Origin: Fibrobacter intestinalis
GTDB lineage: Bacteria > Fibrobacterota > Fibrobacteria > Fibrobacterales > Fibrobacteraceae
DNA: 64,000 nucleotides
Direction: 5' to 3'
Assembly (NCBI RefSeq): GCF_900167415.1
Contig: NZ_FUWU01000005.1
Coordinates: 1-64,000, forward strand
Below are positions 24,314 to 34,038 of the stretch, piece after piece. The notes beneath the pieces were generated by a model, which ran no database searches, was not told where the DNA came from, and saw only the letters and a list, made by a program, of their open reading frames with translations. The position numbers and the translations under genes are program-made. Every line of letters begins with the position of its first letter. Positions within the stretch are counted from its first letter, which is position 1.

Positions 24314-25283
24314 TTCGCTTTAAATATTAGTTTTTTTCATCAAAACAGGGAACTTGGCAAAAGCAAAAAGCCGAAAATGCCTGAAAAACCGTCATTGCGA
24401 ATCTGCCAAGGAGAAAATCCGTCACATTTGAACGCGACCGTCACCCCGAACCCCAAAGGGGTTATACGACACTTGTCAATTTATTGACTTAGTGGAGTTA
24501 TACTCGAAGTGTAGAAGCAATCCTTTTTCCGCAGATAGGATTGCCACGGCGCTATCGCGCCTCGCAATGACGAGATGCCAGACAAGATTGCTTCGGCTTT
24601 GCATCCCTGAAACTAGGAATCTCCGATTCCGTAGTTGAAGTATCCCTGGAAGGGACAATTCGTCTAAGGGAACAAGTTCCCAAGACTCATGGGGCTTTGC
24701 ATCCCTGAAACTAGGAATCTCCGATTCCATAGTTGAAGTATCCCTGGAAGGGACAATTCGTCTAAGGGAACAAGTTCCCAAGACTCATGGGGCTTTGCAT
24801 CCCTGAAACTTGGAATCTCCGATTCCATAGTTGAAGTATCCCTGGAAGGGACAATTCGCCTAAAGGAAGCAGAACTTCCAAGGCTCATGGGGCCTTGCTC
24901 GCAATGACGAGGTGCCTGCCAAGATTGCCACGTCGCTCTGCTCCTCGCAATGACGGACCGCTGACGATGACTTGCGCTCCATTTGACGAAGACCGATATT
25001 GCTTCGAAATAGGCTTTTTTCATTTACTTGAAGCCCGAAAACGAGAAAAACGGCTGGCAGCTGATAACTACCAACTCCCCACTCCGCCCCTTTTTTGCTA
25101 AAAAAGGCGTTTGGTATCACATGTAAACGCAAAAATAGGGGGTAAGCGAATAAAAAACTACCCTTTCCCCAAAAAAAAGGATAGTTTTCAAGCGAATAAA
25201 AGCGACTTTTGGCAAAAGCCGTTTTTTGGCTGTCATTTGCGGACTCCTGTGCACGGGATGATGCGATTGGTTTTGGAGATGTT
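24314..25283. other. Intergenic region with repeats, upstream of the fibro-slime gene
   Basis: Roughly 970 bases without a supported gene. It contains a family E copy (24465-24500, hairpin GTCAAT-TT-ATTGAC), a tandem array of family D (24601-24894) and CATTGCGA...-type repeats at about 24392, 24540 and 24890. The last 150 bases hold AT-rich stretches, including an A-run after CCCTTTCCCC, and presumably the promoter of the next gene. Confidence 0.55.
24601..24894 (-). repeat. Family D tandem array, three copies of 98 bases
   Basis: Copies start at 24601, 24699 and 24797, exactly 98 bases apart, each beginning GCATCCCTGAAACT on the plus strand. In copies 1 and 2 the first hairpin is GGGAAC-AA-GTTCCC; in copy 3 it is GGAAG-CAGAA-CTTCC (24865-24879), with base changes on both arms. 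The second hairpin GGAATC-TCC-GATTCC is constant. Confidence 0.85.
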
Positions 25284-28200
25284 ATGAAAGAAAATGGAAA
25301 ACACGTCAAGTCCTGGCTCGCGAAAGCGGTTTTCGGCTGTTCGCTTTTGCTGGGGGCGGCTCAGACTTGGGCTCTTAGCTGTTCGGGTAATATATATGTC
25401 GCTGATCCGGGGTGGTCATCGTTTCAAATGGTGGTGGATGGTGGTTTTAATTTAATTCCAAGCACGTCGCTTTCGGATGGATGGTATGTGATAAAAGCCA
25501 ATTCCGTGGGGTCTCAATATGCCAAGGATTTTTTCTTTGCCGCTTCGGATTGGAACGGCTTTGGAATTACGAAATCCCAATATAATGTAACAGGCTGGAA
25601 TCAGAGCGATAAAATCAGTTGTTCGGACTTCGGTACTTCCGAAAGCCTTTATATTTACGAAGATCCGACGACGGCGGGAAAGACCGTTATTTCCTCTGAT
25701 CCTCCCAATGCCAAGTACTTTTATTTCCTTCCCCCGGACGATCAGCTTTGGAACAGCTCCATTCCCATGCTGAGTACAGACGGCGGGAAAACCGGGGTCG
25801 CTATGTCTACGGACCCGACCCGTTGCGGCTGGTTCTATTATGTATGGTTCAATCAGGAAGTTCCCGCATCGATCACGATTTACAGGGATTCCGACACGGA
25901 ACGCGGCGAACTGATCGGCTGGGATGGTTACGATGGGGCAGGAGATGCGCCGACAGCCATCCCGATGAATGATTTGTTCTCTTCTTTCAGCACGAACATG
26001 ATTTTCTTTATGTCGGATCCGAGTATGTGGCCGGACGATTTCCCGGAAGCGGACAAGGGATTTGCCGTTACAGATCCGATGGTGGACGGCAATTGCGAAT
26101 ACCATTTGGCGGCGATTATTTATGATTCCGATGCGAGTTTGCATCCGGCGTTTAGCTGTTACTCCGCTGGGGGCGAGGGATGCCAGTATGGTGCGCAGGG
26201 AGTGTCTGCTGTTCAGGCTCAGGCAGCGGTAAATGCCTGTATCGGCGTTACGCATGGGATCGTCCAAGATACGCTTGGACCGGACAAAAAGCCTCTCCTG
26301 AAAACGACGGCGATGGGGGGTATGGGTGAAACGTGCTTTATTAGCGAAGCATTTTTCAATCAGCTTTTCCATCCGACTACGGGTGTGAACGAAATGACGT
26401 GCTTTGACCTTCCGTTTAATCGTGATTCTTATGGTAAATGGGAATTCAATTCCGATTACTATACGAGCAAAGGTTTGACGGCCCAAGGCGGATTTTATCC
26501 GACGGAACAGACGACAGACGCGGATGTTTTGACGAGTTACGGATCCTCCCCGCTTCCTGCAGCAAGAACGAAACGCGGCGCCGAAGGCCCCGTATTTGTG
26601 GGACCGCTGCTTCGTGAAGTGGACCCTGTGGAAAATGCGCAAAAATTTGATTTGCTTTGCAACGGAGCAGGTTGGCTCGGAGGAATGGATGATTGTTCCG
26701 GTCGTTTTGCCAACGGGGATGACGATATTGCTGCCGTCAACTCTTGGTTGGGGGCTACGGATGCGTGCATGTGGGGTTGGTCTTGCCAGGACAGCAGACC
26801 GGCAGGTTGGCCGAGCTTTAAGGACGGAACGGATACTCCGCTTGAAGGAGGAACGTATCGTTGGACGAGTACGCGCAACCAGCAATTCTGTTTTGAAAGC
26901 CATGCGCAATTCGTTTATAAGCCGGGGCTTCGCTTCAACTTCCGCGGCGACGATGACATTTGGGTCTTCATTGGTGGCAAACTGGCTGTGGACTTGGGCG
27001 GAACGCACCTTGCCGCTCCAGGCTACGCCGTGCTGGACAACTTGACCGACAAGAACGGCAATCCGTTTGTCGAAGGCGAAACCTACGATTTGGACATCTT
27101 CTTCTGCGACCGCAGAACCACGATGAGTAATGTCCGCATTAACACGAACATGTATATCCAGCAGAATACGGGTATCAATCGCACGAAGGATACCTCTTAT
27201 GTGGGTGAAGGCGACCGTTATAATATCTGCTACGAGGAAACCGGTGCGGGCGATTGCGCTGCGGCGCTTTCCGGTGCTTCGGGAACGGAAACAAAGGTTT
27301 ATTGCAATGACGCAATGGCGGGAATCGTCACTTTGACCTATGCGCTTTACAAGGGAAGTTCCCCTTATACGACGGCAAGCGGAACGACTTTGGACGAATC
27401 CTATTTCGCTTCTGCTTATGCGAGTGGGCAAAAGGTATTCTTTGGTGCTATCGATTTCTCTTCAAGCTGGTATCAGCCGGTGATTAACAAAGCCGCTGTT
27501 GCGGGCCTTCCTTCCGGCACTTACAAACTTATCGCTTCGGTCAATAACAAGAAGACGACGATAGCCACAATTCGTGTTGCTGGAACTCTGGACGTTCTGA
27601 CCGAAAATGGCCAGGATTCGACGGGGCATGTTTACAAGGTGGTCACCTCGGCAATGGCCGGCGTTCGCATTCCTGTGTTTGTCGGAGCCATTGGCGATGC
27701 TCTGGAAAACGGCAATCTGGATGTGGACTTGGAAGGTGCTGTAGATGAACGCTATACGCCGTCTTTTGATGATGGATTGATGGTCTTTGCAGACAGCTCG
27801 TCTCAGACTCCGCTGACATCGAGCGATATCCAGACAGTCGGTGCGCGTGGCATAGATACGCTGTGGGCGACGGTTCCTCTTGCGGCGATGACGAGTTCGT
27901 CCATTACCAAGTCAATTTGGGTGCGCAATAAAAAGCTGGCTTTGACGTTTACGCTCCCGGCAATTGCGTTTGTGGATTCCACTTACTCGGAACAAATCAA
28001 TCCGCCCTATGGCAACTGGAATATCAGCGAGGATTCCATTTTGTATCGCGGTGCGGAATACAAAGCTTATATCATTATGTTCGATCCGACGACAGGAACC
28101 CCTTGCACCAGTTGCTCCTATGGCTTGGTGGTGGATCCGGCACAATCTTCGGAAGGCCTGACGGGAACTTCTCTGGAAATGGTGGAAGGCAAGGCCGAAA

Positions 28201-29609
28201 TCCGCTTCCGCTCGTCGAAACGCTATCCGGATGATTTGACTTTGGACAGTGCGTTTATCACGGTGACGACCACGGAGAACTCTCTGATTTTTGCGACCTA
28301 CCGCGGCTTGGTCTTTAGTGAACCTCCGGTACCTCTGCCCGATTCCGTGATGGTATTTGACGCCAAGGGCGAGCCGAAAACCTATGCGGGTCTAGATCAG
28401 AACTTTACGCGGGACGAATATCTGGACGGCATTGCGGATTCGCTTTGGATTAGTTACCATCGTCCTTTCAAATTGGACTCTTTGCCGGATTCCATTATTG
28501 TAACCTGGTCGCTGGATTCTACAGAAGCGGTAACGCTCTCCCGCTCCCAGATTGAAGCGGCGGCAAAATTGCTGCCGAGCGGAGACCTTTATGACTCGGT
28601 GCTGGCTTTTAGTGGGCTTTCGCTTTCGTCCGAAGTGCAGACCACGCATTCCGGAGCTATGGTTCATTCGTGGGCGAGCTTCAAAAAGAACGGCGTTGTC
28701 GCTCACCAGGGATTCAGCAAAACGGCTGAAGACAAGGTTGCTCCGATTATTACCCGCGGAACGATTTCGGAAATGTCCGAAGGCCTTTTCCAAGTTCGGG
28801 TAACTTTCTCGGAACCGGTCGTTTCGGCGGAATCCGATCTCAAGTCGCTCTTCATGTATTATTTGCGCTCGGCTACCGATTTGGTGGGTTCAGCAAAATA
28901 TACGGAAGTCACTGCGACCAATGCCAATATCGTGGATTCGAATGTGACGATGTTCTTTAATGCTTCTCTTGGTTCTATTCCGCAGTCGGGTGATTTTGTC
29001 CGAGCCAAACCCGGAATCCTGACAGATGCTAACGGAAACGGTCTTACGGATTACGATGTCGTTGTGCCGTCGCCGTGGATGCTTCTGGAAGGTGACGCCC
29101 AATCGACGATAGCGAGCATCAAGATGGGAACGGTCAATTCCGAAGCGGACTTGAAGGCTCCTCCGGTTCAGACCTATTTCTTGGGCATTTACGATTCTGT
29201 AGGAACGCTGCTTGAAAAATATCCGAACACTCTCGGTTATATTATCAAAACGGATATGGGCAACATTCTTACCGATCCGAAATTGGATTCCTTGATTGCA
29301 GCCGGAAAGGTCAGCATTGACGATGTGAAATTGCATTATGAACTGGATATTTTCACCAATTTGGGCACTTTTGTGGTGCATAAGAAGGGTTCCATCGCTT
29401 GTTCTGATCAGGAATTCTTTGGCGGAGACTGCCGTAACAATCGCGGATATGTTTATGTCGCCTGGGATATGGTGACTTCCAAAGGACGTCTTGCTGGAAC
29501 AGGAGCCTATATTGCAAAACTCAGTACTCATGCGACTATTCCGGTTTTGGGCAAGAAAGGCAAACACAATGTAACGGAAATTTGGGGCGTTCGCCGCACG
29601 ACAAAATAG
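25284..29609 (+). CDS. Fibro-slime domain surface protein
   Basis: A very large (1441-residue) secreted protein. Signal peptide MKENGKHVKSWLAKAVFGCS...AQTWA, then an N-terminal domain of about 500 residues with many Cys and Trp. The fibro-slime domain lies near residues 535-630, with the signature FRGDDDIWVFIGGKLAVDLGG followed by YDLDIFFCDRRT. Beyond are beta-rich repeats of immunoglobulin-like type and a C-terminal part. Fibro-slime proteins are typical of Fibrobacter and are linked to cellulose adhesion. I start at the ATG at 25284 because GGAG lies upstream and a signal peptide follows; an earlier in-frame start at 25209 lacks both. It is monocistronic and has a strong terminator. Confidence 0.9.
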   Translation: MKENGKHVKSWLAKAVFGCSLLLGAAQTWALSCSGNIYVADPGWSSFQMVVDGGFNLIPSTSLSDGWYVIKANSVGSQYAKDFFFAASDWNGFGITKSQYNVTGWNQSDKISCSDFGTSESLYIYEDPTTAGKTVISSDPPNAKYFYFLPPDDQLWNSSIPMLSTDGGKTGVAMSTDPTRCGWFYYVWFNQEVPASITIYRDSDTERGELIGWDGYDGAGDAPTAIPMNDLFSSFSTNMIFFMSDPSMWPDDFPEADKGFAVTDPMVDGNCEYHLAAIIYDSDASLHPAFSCYSAGGEGCQYGAQGVSAVQAQAAVNACIGVTHGIVQDTLGPDKKPLLKTTAMGGMGETCFISEAFFNQLFHPTTGVNEMTCFDLPFNRDSYGKWEFNSDYYTSKGLTAQGGFYPTEQTTDADVLTSYGSSPLPAARTKRGAEGPVFVGPLLREVDPVENAQKFDLLCNGAGWLGGMDDCSGRFANGDDDIAAVNSWLGATDACMWGWSCQDSRPAGWPSFKDGTDTPLEGGTYRWTSTRNQQFCFESHAQFVYKPGLRFNFRGDDDIWVFIGGKLAVDLGGTHLAAPGYAVLDNLTDKNGNPFVEGETYDLDIFFCDRRTTMSNVRINTNMYIQQNTGINRTKDTSYVGEGDRYNICYEETGAGDCAAALSGASGTETKVYCNDAMAGIVTLTYALYKGSSPYTTASGTTLDESYFASAYASGQKVFFGAIDFSSSWYQPVINKAAVAGLPSGTYKLIASVNNKKTTIATIRVAGTLDVLTENGQDSTGHVYKVVTSAMAGVRIPVFVGAIGDALENGNLDVDLEGAVDERYTPSFDDGLMVFADSSSQTPLTSSDIQTVGARGIDTLWATVPLAAMTSSSITKSIWVRNKKLALTFTLPAIAFVDSTYSEQINPPYGNWNISEDSILYRGAEYKAYIIMFDPTTGTPCTSCSYGLVVDPAQSSEGLTGTSLEMVEGKAEIRFRSSKRYPDDLTLDSAFITVTTTENSLIFATYRGLVFSEPPVPLPDSVMVFDAKGEPKTYAGLDQNFTRDEYLDGIADSLWISYHRPFKLDSLPDSIIVTWSLDSTEAVTLSRSQIEAAAKLLPSGDLYDSVLAFSGLSLSSEVQTTHSGAMVHSWASFKKNGVVAHQGFSKTAEDKVAPIITRGTISEMSEGLFQVRVTFSEPVVSAESDLKSLFMYYLRSATDLVGSAKYTEVTATNANIVDSNVTMFFNASLGSIPQSGDFVRAKPGILTDANGNGLTDYDVVVPSPWMLLEGDAQSTIASIKMGTVNSEADLKAPPVQTYFLGIYDSVGTLLEKYPNTLGYIIKTDMGNILTDPKLDSLIAAGKVSIDDVKLHYELDIFTNLGTFVVHKKGSIACSDQEFFGGDCRNNRGYVYVAWDMVTSKGRLAGTGAYIAKLSTHATIPVLGKKGKHNVTEIWGVRRTTK

Positions 29610-29639
29610 GTTCGTTAACACCGAGTTCTTGCAATCAAA

Positions 29640-29669
29640 GGTTCCGCTCTACTGGGGCGGAATTTTTTT
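29640..29669 (+). terminator. Terminator of the fibro-slime gene
   Basis: TTCCGC (29642-29647) pairs with GCGGAA (29657-29662) around a nine-base loop, followed by seven T (29663-29669). Clear rho-independent form. Confidence 0.8.
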
Positions 29670-29928
29670 ATGAGCAGTGGCGCTACATCTTGCGAGGAGT
29701 TTTTTCGCTCTGTCATTGCGAGCCGTAGGCGCGGCAATCCTGACGCGCATGAAGATTGCTTCACCCTAAAGGGTTCGCAATGACGATGTAGCACGGTTCG
29801 GGGTGACGATGTAGCACGGTTCGCAATGTTTAATATAAAATGACGGGAAAGCGGGGATACGGGGGGACGGAACACCGTTCACTCTTGGTGAACCCGTTGG
29901 ACCACTAAAGCCATTTTTAGAGAAGGCC

Positions 29929-32900
29929 TTAAAGCAGCCCTAGAGTTTCTTTGATTGTCTGTTCGTCTGTTCCGGGCGGGAAAAGTTCTTTCTCTTCGGG
30001 AGAGACGAAAACCAGTTTGCGCTCCTCTTCGGGGAGGGCACTGCGGTCGCGCAAAACAACGGGCTTGTTATTGGTCGTATAGAAGAATTGACCCGTTTTG
30101 ATGAACGCTTTTTTGGCGAGACCTTGGACGATGGCGTTTTTAATCGCCCGGACGACGACGGGGCCCGCTCTGTGCAGACCGTGCAAATGCAAAACTCGGC
30201 GGATGAGACTTTTTTCGTGAATCGGCGATTCCGCGTCGATATAAAATTTCATTTGCAAAATCAAAAGTTTGGCTGCAAGCTCCGGAATAGGGACGTCGTG
30301 CACGCTTCCTTCAATTTTGGGATTGATGATTTTATAAGGTTCGACGTGAAATTCGGGTTCCTCTTCTTCTCTGCTTTTTTCGCGCGGAGGCGGGGCGACG
30401 CTCTGTTCAACGGCAATCGTTGTCAGGACGTGTTCGCATTCGTCATGGGTAGAGCGGAACCAGTTGGGGCACCAGAGCCGAATGATTTTCCAGCCCAGAT
30501 GTTCCAAAATTTTATTTCGCAAGTAAAGCCTGTCTTCTACCGATTCCCGCAGATAACCATTTGAAGAATCGGTTTCCACGCCCAGCAGAAAATGTTCCGG
30601 ATTGTTGCTGTCATGGACCGCGAATTGAATCGATGCGCCGTTGTATCCCCAATTTTTTTCAATTTGGCATTGGTCGGAATCCAAATTTTGGAAAATGTGT
30701 TCTTCGAGAGTTGCCAAAAGGGGATTTGCTTTGAACAAGGGAATTTCTTTTGCTGTCTGTACAAAGGACAGGAAATCCGCATAGGCGCGAACGCCTGCAT
30801 TTGCCGAGGAACTTTTTTCAAAGGGTTCGCTGGTAAAGATGCGCAGGCACGAAAGCGCGTGAGTTGCGCAGACATGGACGGATTTGGCGTTGAATCCTTG
30901 ATTGGCGATAGCCGCAACGGGTTCTGCGCAAATAAAAAGAACATCGCGAAAATTTCCGGAAGCTTCTTCGGGCAACCTGACGTAAGGGTCGCGCAGGGCG
31001 TCTTTCGGGGAAAGGAAAAATCCTAAATCGGGATGCTCATGGATTTTTTTCTGAATGGCCTGGAAGACGCTTTTGCGACGTTCTTCGGTGAATACAATGA
31101 TGCCGAGAGATTGCATCGGGTGCTGTTCGACGTGCTTTGCCGCTGCATCGGCGATTGCCAGCGAAGTATCTTGAACCATCGAGACCTGAATGTCGTTTGG
31201 AATTTCGGCATTAGGCGGCGGCAGCTTTTTGATTTTTTGGTTGTAGATGTTTCGGTTGGCGTAATCGATAAGGATAGGGTGCTTGTGCAAACTATTTAAA
31301 GCTAAAAACGAAAGTTTGGCACCTTTGTATAAAGAATAGGAGAGGATGCTTTCAAATTGTGAAGCGATAAAAGGAGGCAGGCGTTCCTCGCCTAGAACAT
31401 TGGGAAACGGCGGTGTCGGTAAATTGGAATCGCCAAAAAGAATAGCGCGTTGGGAACGAAGAAGCGCAGGGATCGCCTGGTTGGGCGGAATGGCTTCGGC
31501 ATCGAGAATGACGGCGACATCGAATTGCCTAGCTTCTTTAGAAAGGTTGCTTGCGACCTGCCCGATGGGAAGAATGGTCAGCAGCTTTGGATTTTTTTGA
31601 ACGACGTTTTTGGCAAAACGCAGGTTCATGGTGCAAAGATCGTCGGAGGCTTCTCGAAAATCGCGTGCGTGTTTGGTATGGATTTTGGGCGTCGATGAAA
31701 AAAGTTCCGGGAATATGTTGCACGCTCTTTGAATTTGCAGGGAATGCCAGAATCTGGAAAATTCGGCAGCCAGAAATTCTTTGCCCGGATGCGAAGAGAC
31801 AATGGCTTTTTCCAGTTCGTCCAGCTTTTGCTCTCGCAATTCTTTGCGCTTGGATTGGATTTGGGTAAAGATGGGTAAAAGCGGAAGGGCGGCTTCCCAT
31901 TTTTGAAGAAGTTCCGCTTGCTCGGTGACGCTTTTGTAGTCGTCCGCTTTCTGGAATTGAAATTCGCGGCAAAGATCGTCAAAATCTTCTTGCGCTTGGC
32001 GGCACAATTTCCGCAGAGCCTGGGCATCGCTAATTTGATTTTTAATCTGGCTGTATTTTGAGAGAATCGCATAAGCGAGAGAGGCGTTCTCGGATTTTTC
32101 GGCCTTTTGCCGAAAATTGTAGAACCAGCGGATTTTGGCGTCGAGAACAATCCAGTTGGTGTGTTCAAATTGCCAATCCTTTCCGAAAAGCCGACCGGCA
32201 AGAGCCGAAGTGTTCGTGTAGAGTTTTTTGCTGTCTTGCAGCTGGATGAGCTTGTCTGTAAGAGCGAGCAGGTCGGCGTCGTTGCGGCCTTGTTTCGGGT
32301 CTTTCAGCGTGCGCAGCAGGGTTTTCCGCGCATTGTGATAGTATTCGGAGAAAGCTTTAAACGTGCGGTCTAAATTGTCCTTGAGAATTTCCCGGGCAAC
32401 GCCAAGTTGCATGTCAATGGCGCCATCTACATAAATGGGCGAGCCTGTTCTGCGAAATTCCGACCAGATGGTTCCGGCGTTGGGAAGAGCTTGCAAGGAA
32501 TCTTTGAAAGTCGTCCAGTCTTTGGATTCCAAAGCCCAGCCGTCAAAAGAAGGAGTGGAATTGTTGAAATCCGGGGAAATGGCGTTTCCTAAATCCGAAA
32601 GGGTTTGAATGTCGATATTCTGATTGAAAAAGAGAACGTTGGAGACGCTTTCCGCCAAAGTGGATAGAGTGGAAAATTTTTCGTTCGCCCTTTTTAATTT
32701 TTCGGCAAGCCTTTTCTTTTGCAGTTCGTTTGTGGAATCCAAAAGACCGCCGTCGTAGGCTTCCAGGGCTTTTTGGGAATTGTCGCGATCCAGAATTTCC
32801 AGAAGATCTTGCAGGTTGCTTTGCGCGGAATGAAATTGTTCTTTGCTTAAATTTTCGGAGCCGCTGAATGTGGAATCGGGCCAGTTTTTTTTGCGGTTGG

Positions 32901-34038
32901 TATTTTGGGCAAGTGCCGCCAGAGCGTCTGCCAAGGAGCAGCCTCCGATGGGAATCGGCTGGTTTATCGCCTTGTCGTAATTGACGACCGCAGCCCTTGC
33001 TTGGGATAGAGCTTCGCGCGCTTTTTCCAAAGTCGTGTCTTTGTACTCGGGCCTTTGCGGGTTCCACGTTTTTTCAAAGCGGGCAAAGGAGGTTTTTCTT
33101 TTGTAGGTCAGCAACACCTTTTTTCCGGTGGAGACGCTTTCGGAAATATAATTGGCCAAAAATTCTTCCCCAGAAGAACCGGGAGGCGTTTCGACAACGC
33201 AAAGATCGTTTGCGGGAGAAAGGGACTCCAATAAGGCCGTGTTCGCTTCGGAATCCAGAATGTGCGTGAAAAAATGCTCGGTTGGGTTGAAAATGTCGTT
33301 GGGATTGCTGGAATCCAAATCGGATTCGACGACGTGGAAACCTTCGGAAGAAAGCAGCTGGGATAAAAGATGACCGGTCAAATCAAATTGTTTCCAGCTT
33401 TCGGATTCCATATCGTTGAATGCGTAAAGGCTTGCGGAATCGTAAAAGCCGATAAATAGCCCGCGGGAAGTACTGCGCCATTCCGGGAAAGGGGCGATTG
33501 CTTCTTGAACAGCGTCAAAGTAGTTCCGAATCTGGAACGTTCCGCCTATGACAAAATTTTTTGCCACGGGAAATTTTAGCGTTTCTTTGTTCTTGACGCG
33601 GAGGGGAATGTTTTCTATGGGTGGGTTCGCCGAAAGGGAGACCGTCAGATTTTTCGTGTCGATTTGGACGGGGACGAGCAGGAGCGGGGCCAACCCTTGG
33701 GATTTCAAAAAGCCGATGCATAAAAACGCATTCTGTTCCCCGGTGCCCTCTTCCAAAGAACGAATGGCGTATCGGATGTCGGCAAAGAGATTGCTCTGGC
33801 TTGTATCCGAAAAAGCCGCAGTCACCGGAGCGAACAAAGACAATGGGAGTGCGACGGGTTTGCGCATCCATTTTTCCAAAAAGGCAATGCCGTCTTCGGA
33901 CATCAGCGGCGTCTGGAATTTTGCCTGGGGGACAAAATTCAAAAGTCGGCTCTGATGATTCAAATCGAAAGAGGGTTCGCGAAGATTTAAGAGTTTATGA
34001 AACAGGTCGTCCGCCATATATACCGGAATATATTTCAA
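29929..34038 (-). CDS. Large helicase-like protein (DUF4011/DUF3320 type) with degenerate motifs
   Basis: This 1369-residue protein has the layout of SF1-like DUF4011 helicases: N-terminal helicase part, middle coiled region, C-terminal MTES_1575/Vsr-like nuclease and a DUF3320 domain (VHDVPIPELAAKLLILQMKF). Where Walker A should read GPPGTGKS, it has ETPPGSSGEEFL (about 283-291), lacking the Lys. Where motif II should have DEA, it has VILDAEAIPP (about 844). The nuclease motif, normally R-I-D-L-A-V, is SIQFAV (about 1136), losing the catalytic Asp, while GVETD (about 1154) keeps the Glu. It is thus probably an inactive scaffold or a diverged homologue. It overlaps gluQ by four bases. Confidence 0.7.
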   Translation of the reverse strand: MKYIPVYMADDLFHKLLNLREPSFDLNHQSRLLNFVPQAKFQTPLMSEDGIAFLEKWMRKPVALPLSLFAPVTAAFSDTSQSNLFADIRYAIRSLEEGTGEQNAFLCIGFLKSQGLAPLLLVPVQIDTKNLTVSLSANPPIENIPLRVKNKETLKFPVAKNFVIGGTFQIRNYFDAVQEAIAPFPEWRSTSRGLFIGFYDSASLYAFNDMESESWKQFDLTGHLLSQLLSSEGFHVVESDLDSSNPNDIFNPTEHFFTHILDSEANTALLESLSPANDLCVVETPPGSSGEEFLANYISESVSTGKKVLLTYKRKTSFARFEKTWNPQRPEYKDTTLEKAREALSQARAAVVNYDKAINQPIPIGGCSLADALAALAQNTNRKKNWPDSTFSGSENLSKEQFHSAQSNLQDLLEILDRDNSQKALEAYDGGLLDSTNELQKKRLAEKLKRANEKFSTLSTLAESVSNVLFFNQNIDIQTLSDLGNAISPDFNNSTPSFDGWALESKDWTTFKDSLQALPNAGTIWSEFRRTGSPIYVDGAIDMQLGVAREILKDNLDRTFKAFSEYYHNARKTLLRTLKDPKQGRNDADLLALTDKLIQLQDSKKLYTNTSALAGRLFGKDWQFEHTNWIVLDAKIRWFYNFRQKAEKSENASLAYAILSKYSQIKNQISDAQALRKLCRQAQEDFDDLCREFQFQKADDYKSVTEQAELLQKWEAALPLLPIFTQIQSKRKELREQKLDELEKAIVSSHPGKEFLAAEFSRFWHSLQIQRACNIFPELFSSTPKIHTKHARDFREASDDLCTMNLRFAKNVVQKNPKLLTILPIGQVASNLSKEARQFDVAVILDAEAIPPNQAIPALLRSQRAILFGDSNLPTPPFPNVLGEERLPPFIASQFESILSYSLYKGAKLSFLALNSLHKHPILIDYANRNIYNQKIKKLPPPNAEIPNDIQVSMVQDTSLAIADAAAKHVEQHPMQSLGIIVFTEERRKSVFQAIQKKIHEHPDLGFFLSPKDALRDPYVRLPEEASGNFRDVLFICAEPVAAIANQGFNAKSVHVCATHALSCLRIFTSEPFEKSSSANAGVRAYADFLSFVQTAKEIPLFKANPLLATLEEHIFQNLDSDQCQIEKNWGYNGASIQFAVHDSNNPEHFLLGVETDSSNGYLRESVEDRLYLRNKILEHLGWKIIRLWCPNWFRSTHDECEHVLTTIAVEQSVAPPPREKSREEEEPEFHVEPYKIINPKIEGSVHDVPIPELAAKLLILQMKFYIDAESPIHEKSLIRRVLHLHGLHRAGPVVVRAIKNAIVQGLAKKAFIKTGQFFYTTNNKPVVLRDRSALPEEERKLVFVSPEEKELFPPGTDEQTIKETLGLL

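Noticed and set aside
24601-24894. CRISPR-like array
   Set aside because: The three 98-base copies are contiguous without spacers.
25452-27431. 659-codon open frame antisense to the fibro-slime gene
   Set aside because: Low-complexity shadow composition with many Arg and Ile; the sense gene has a signal peptide and domain.
29670-29928. Small gene after the fibro-slime terminator
   Set aside because: The stretch is CATTGCGAG-type and CGATGTAGCACGGTTCG-type repeats, not coding.
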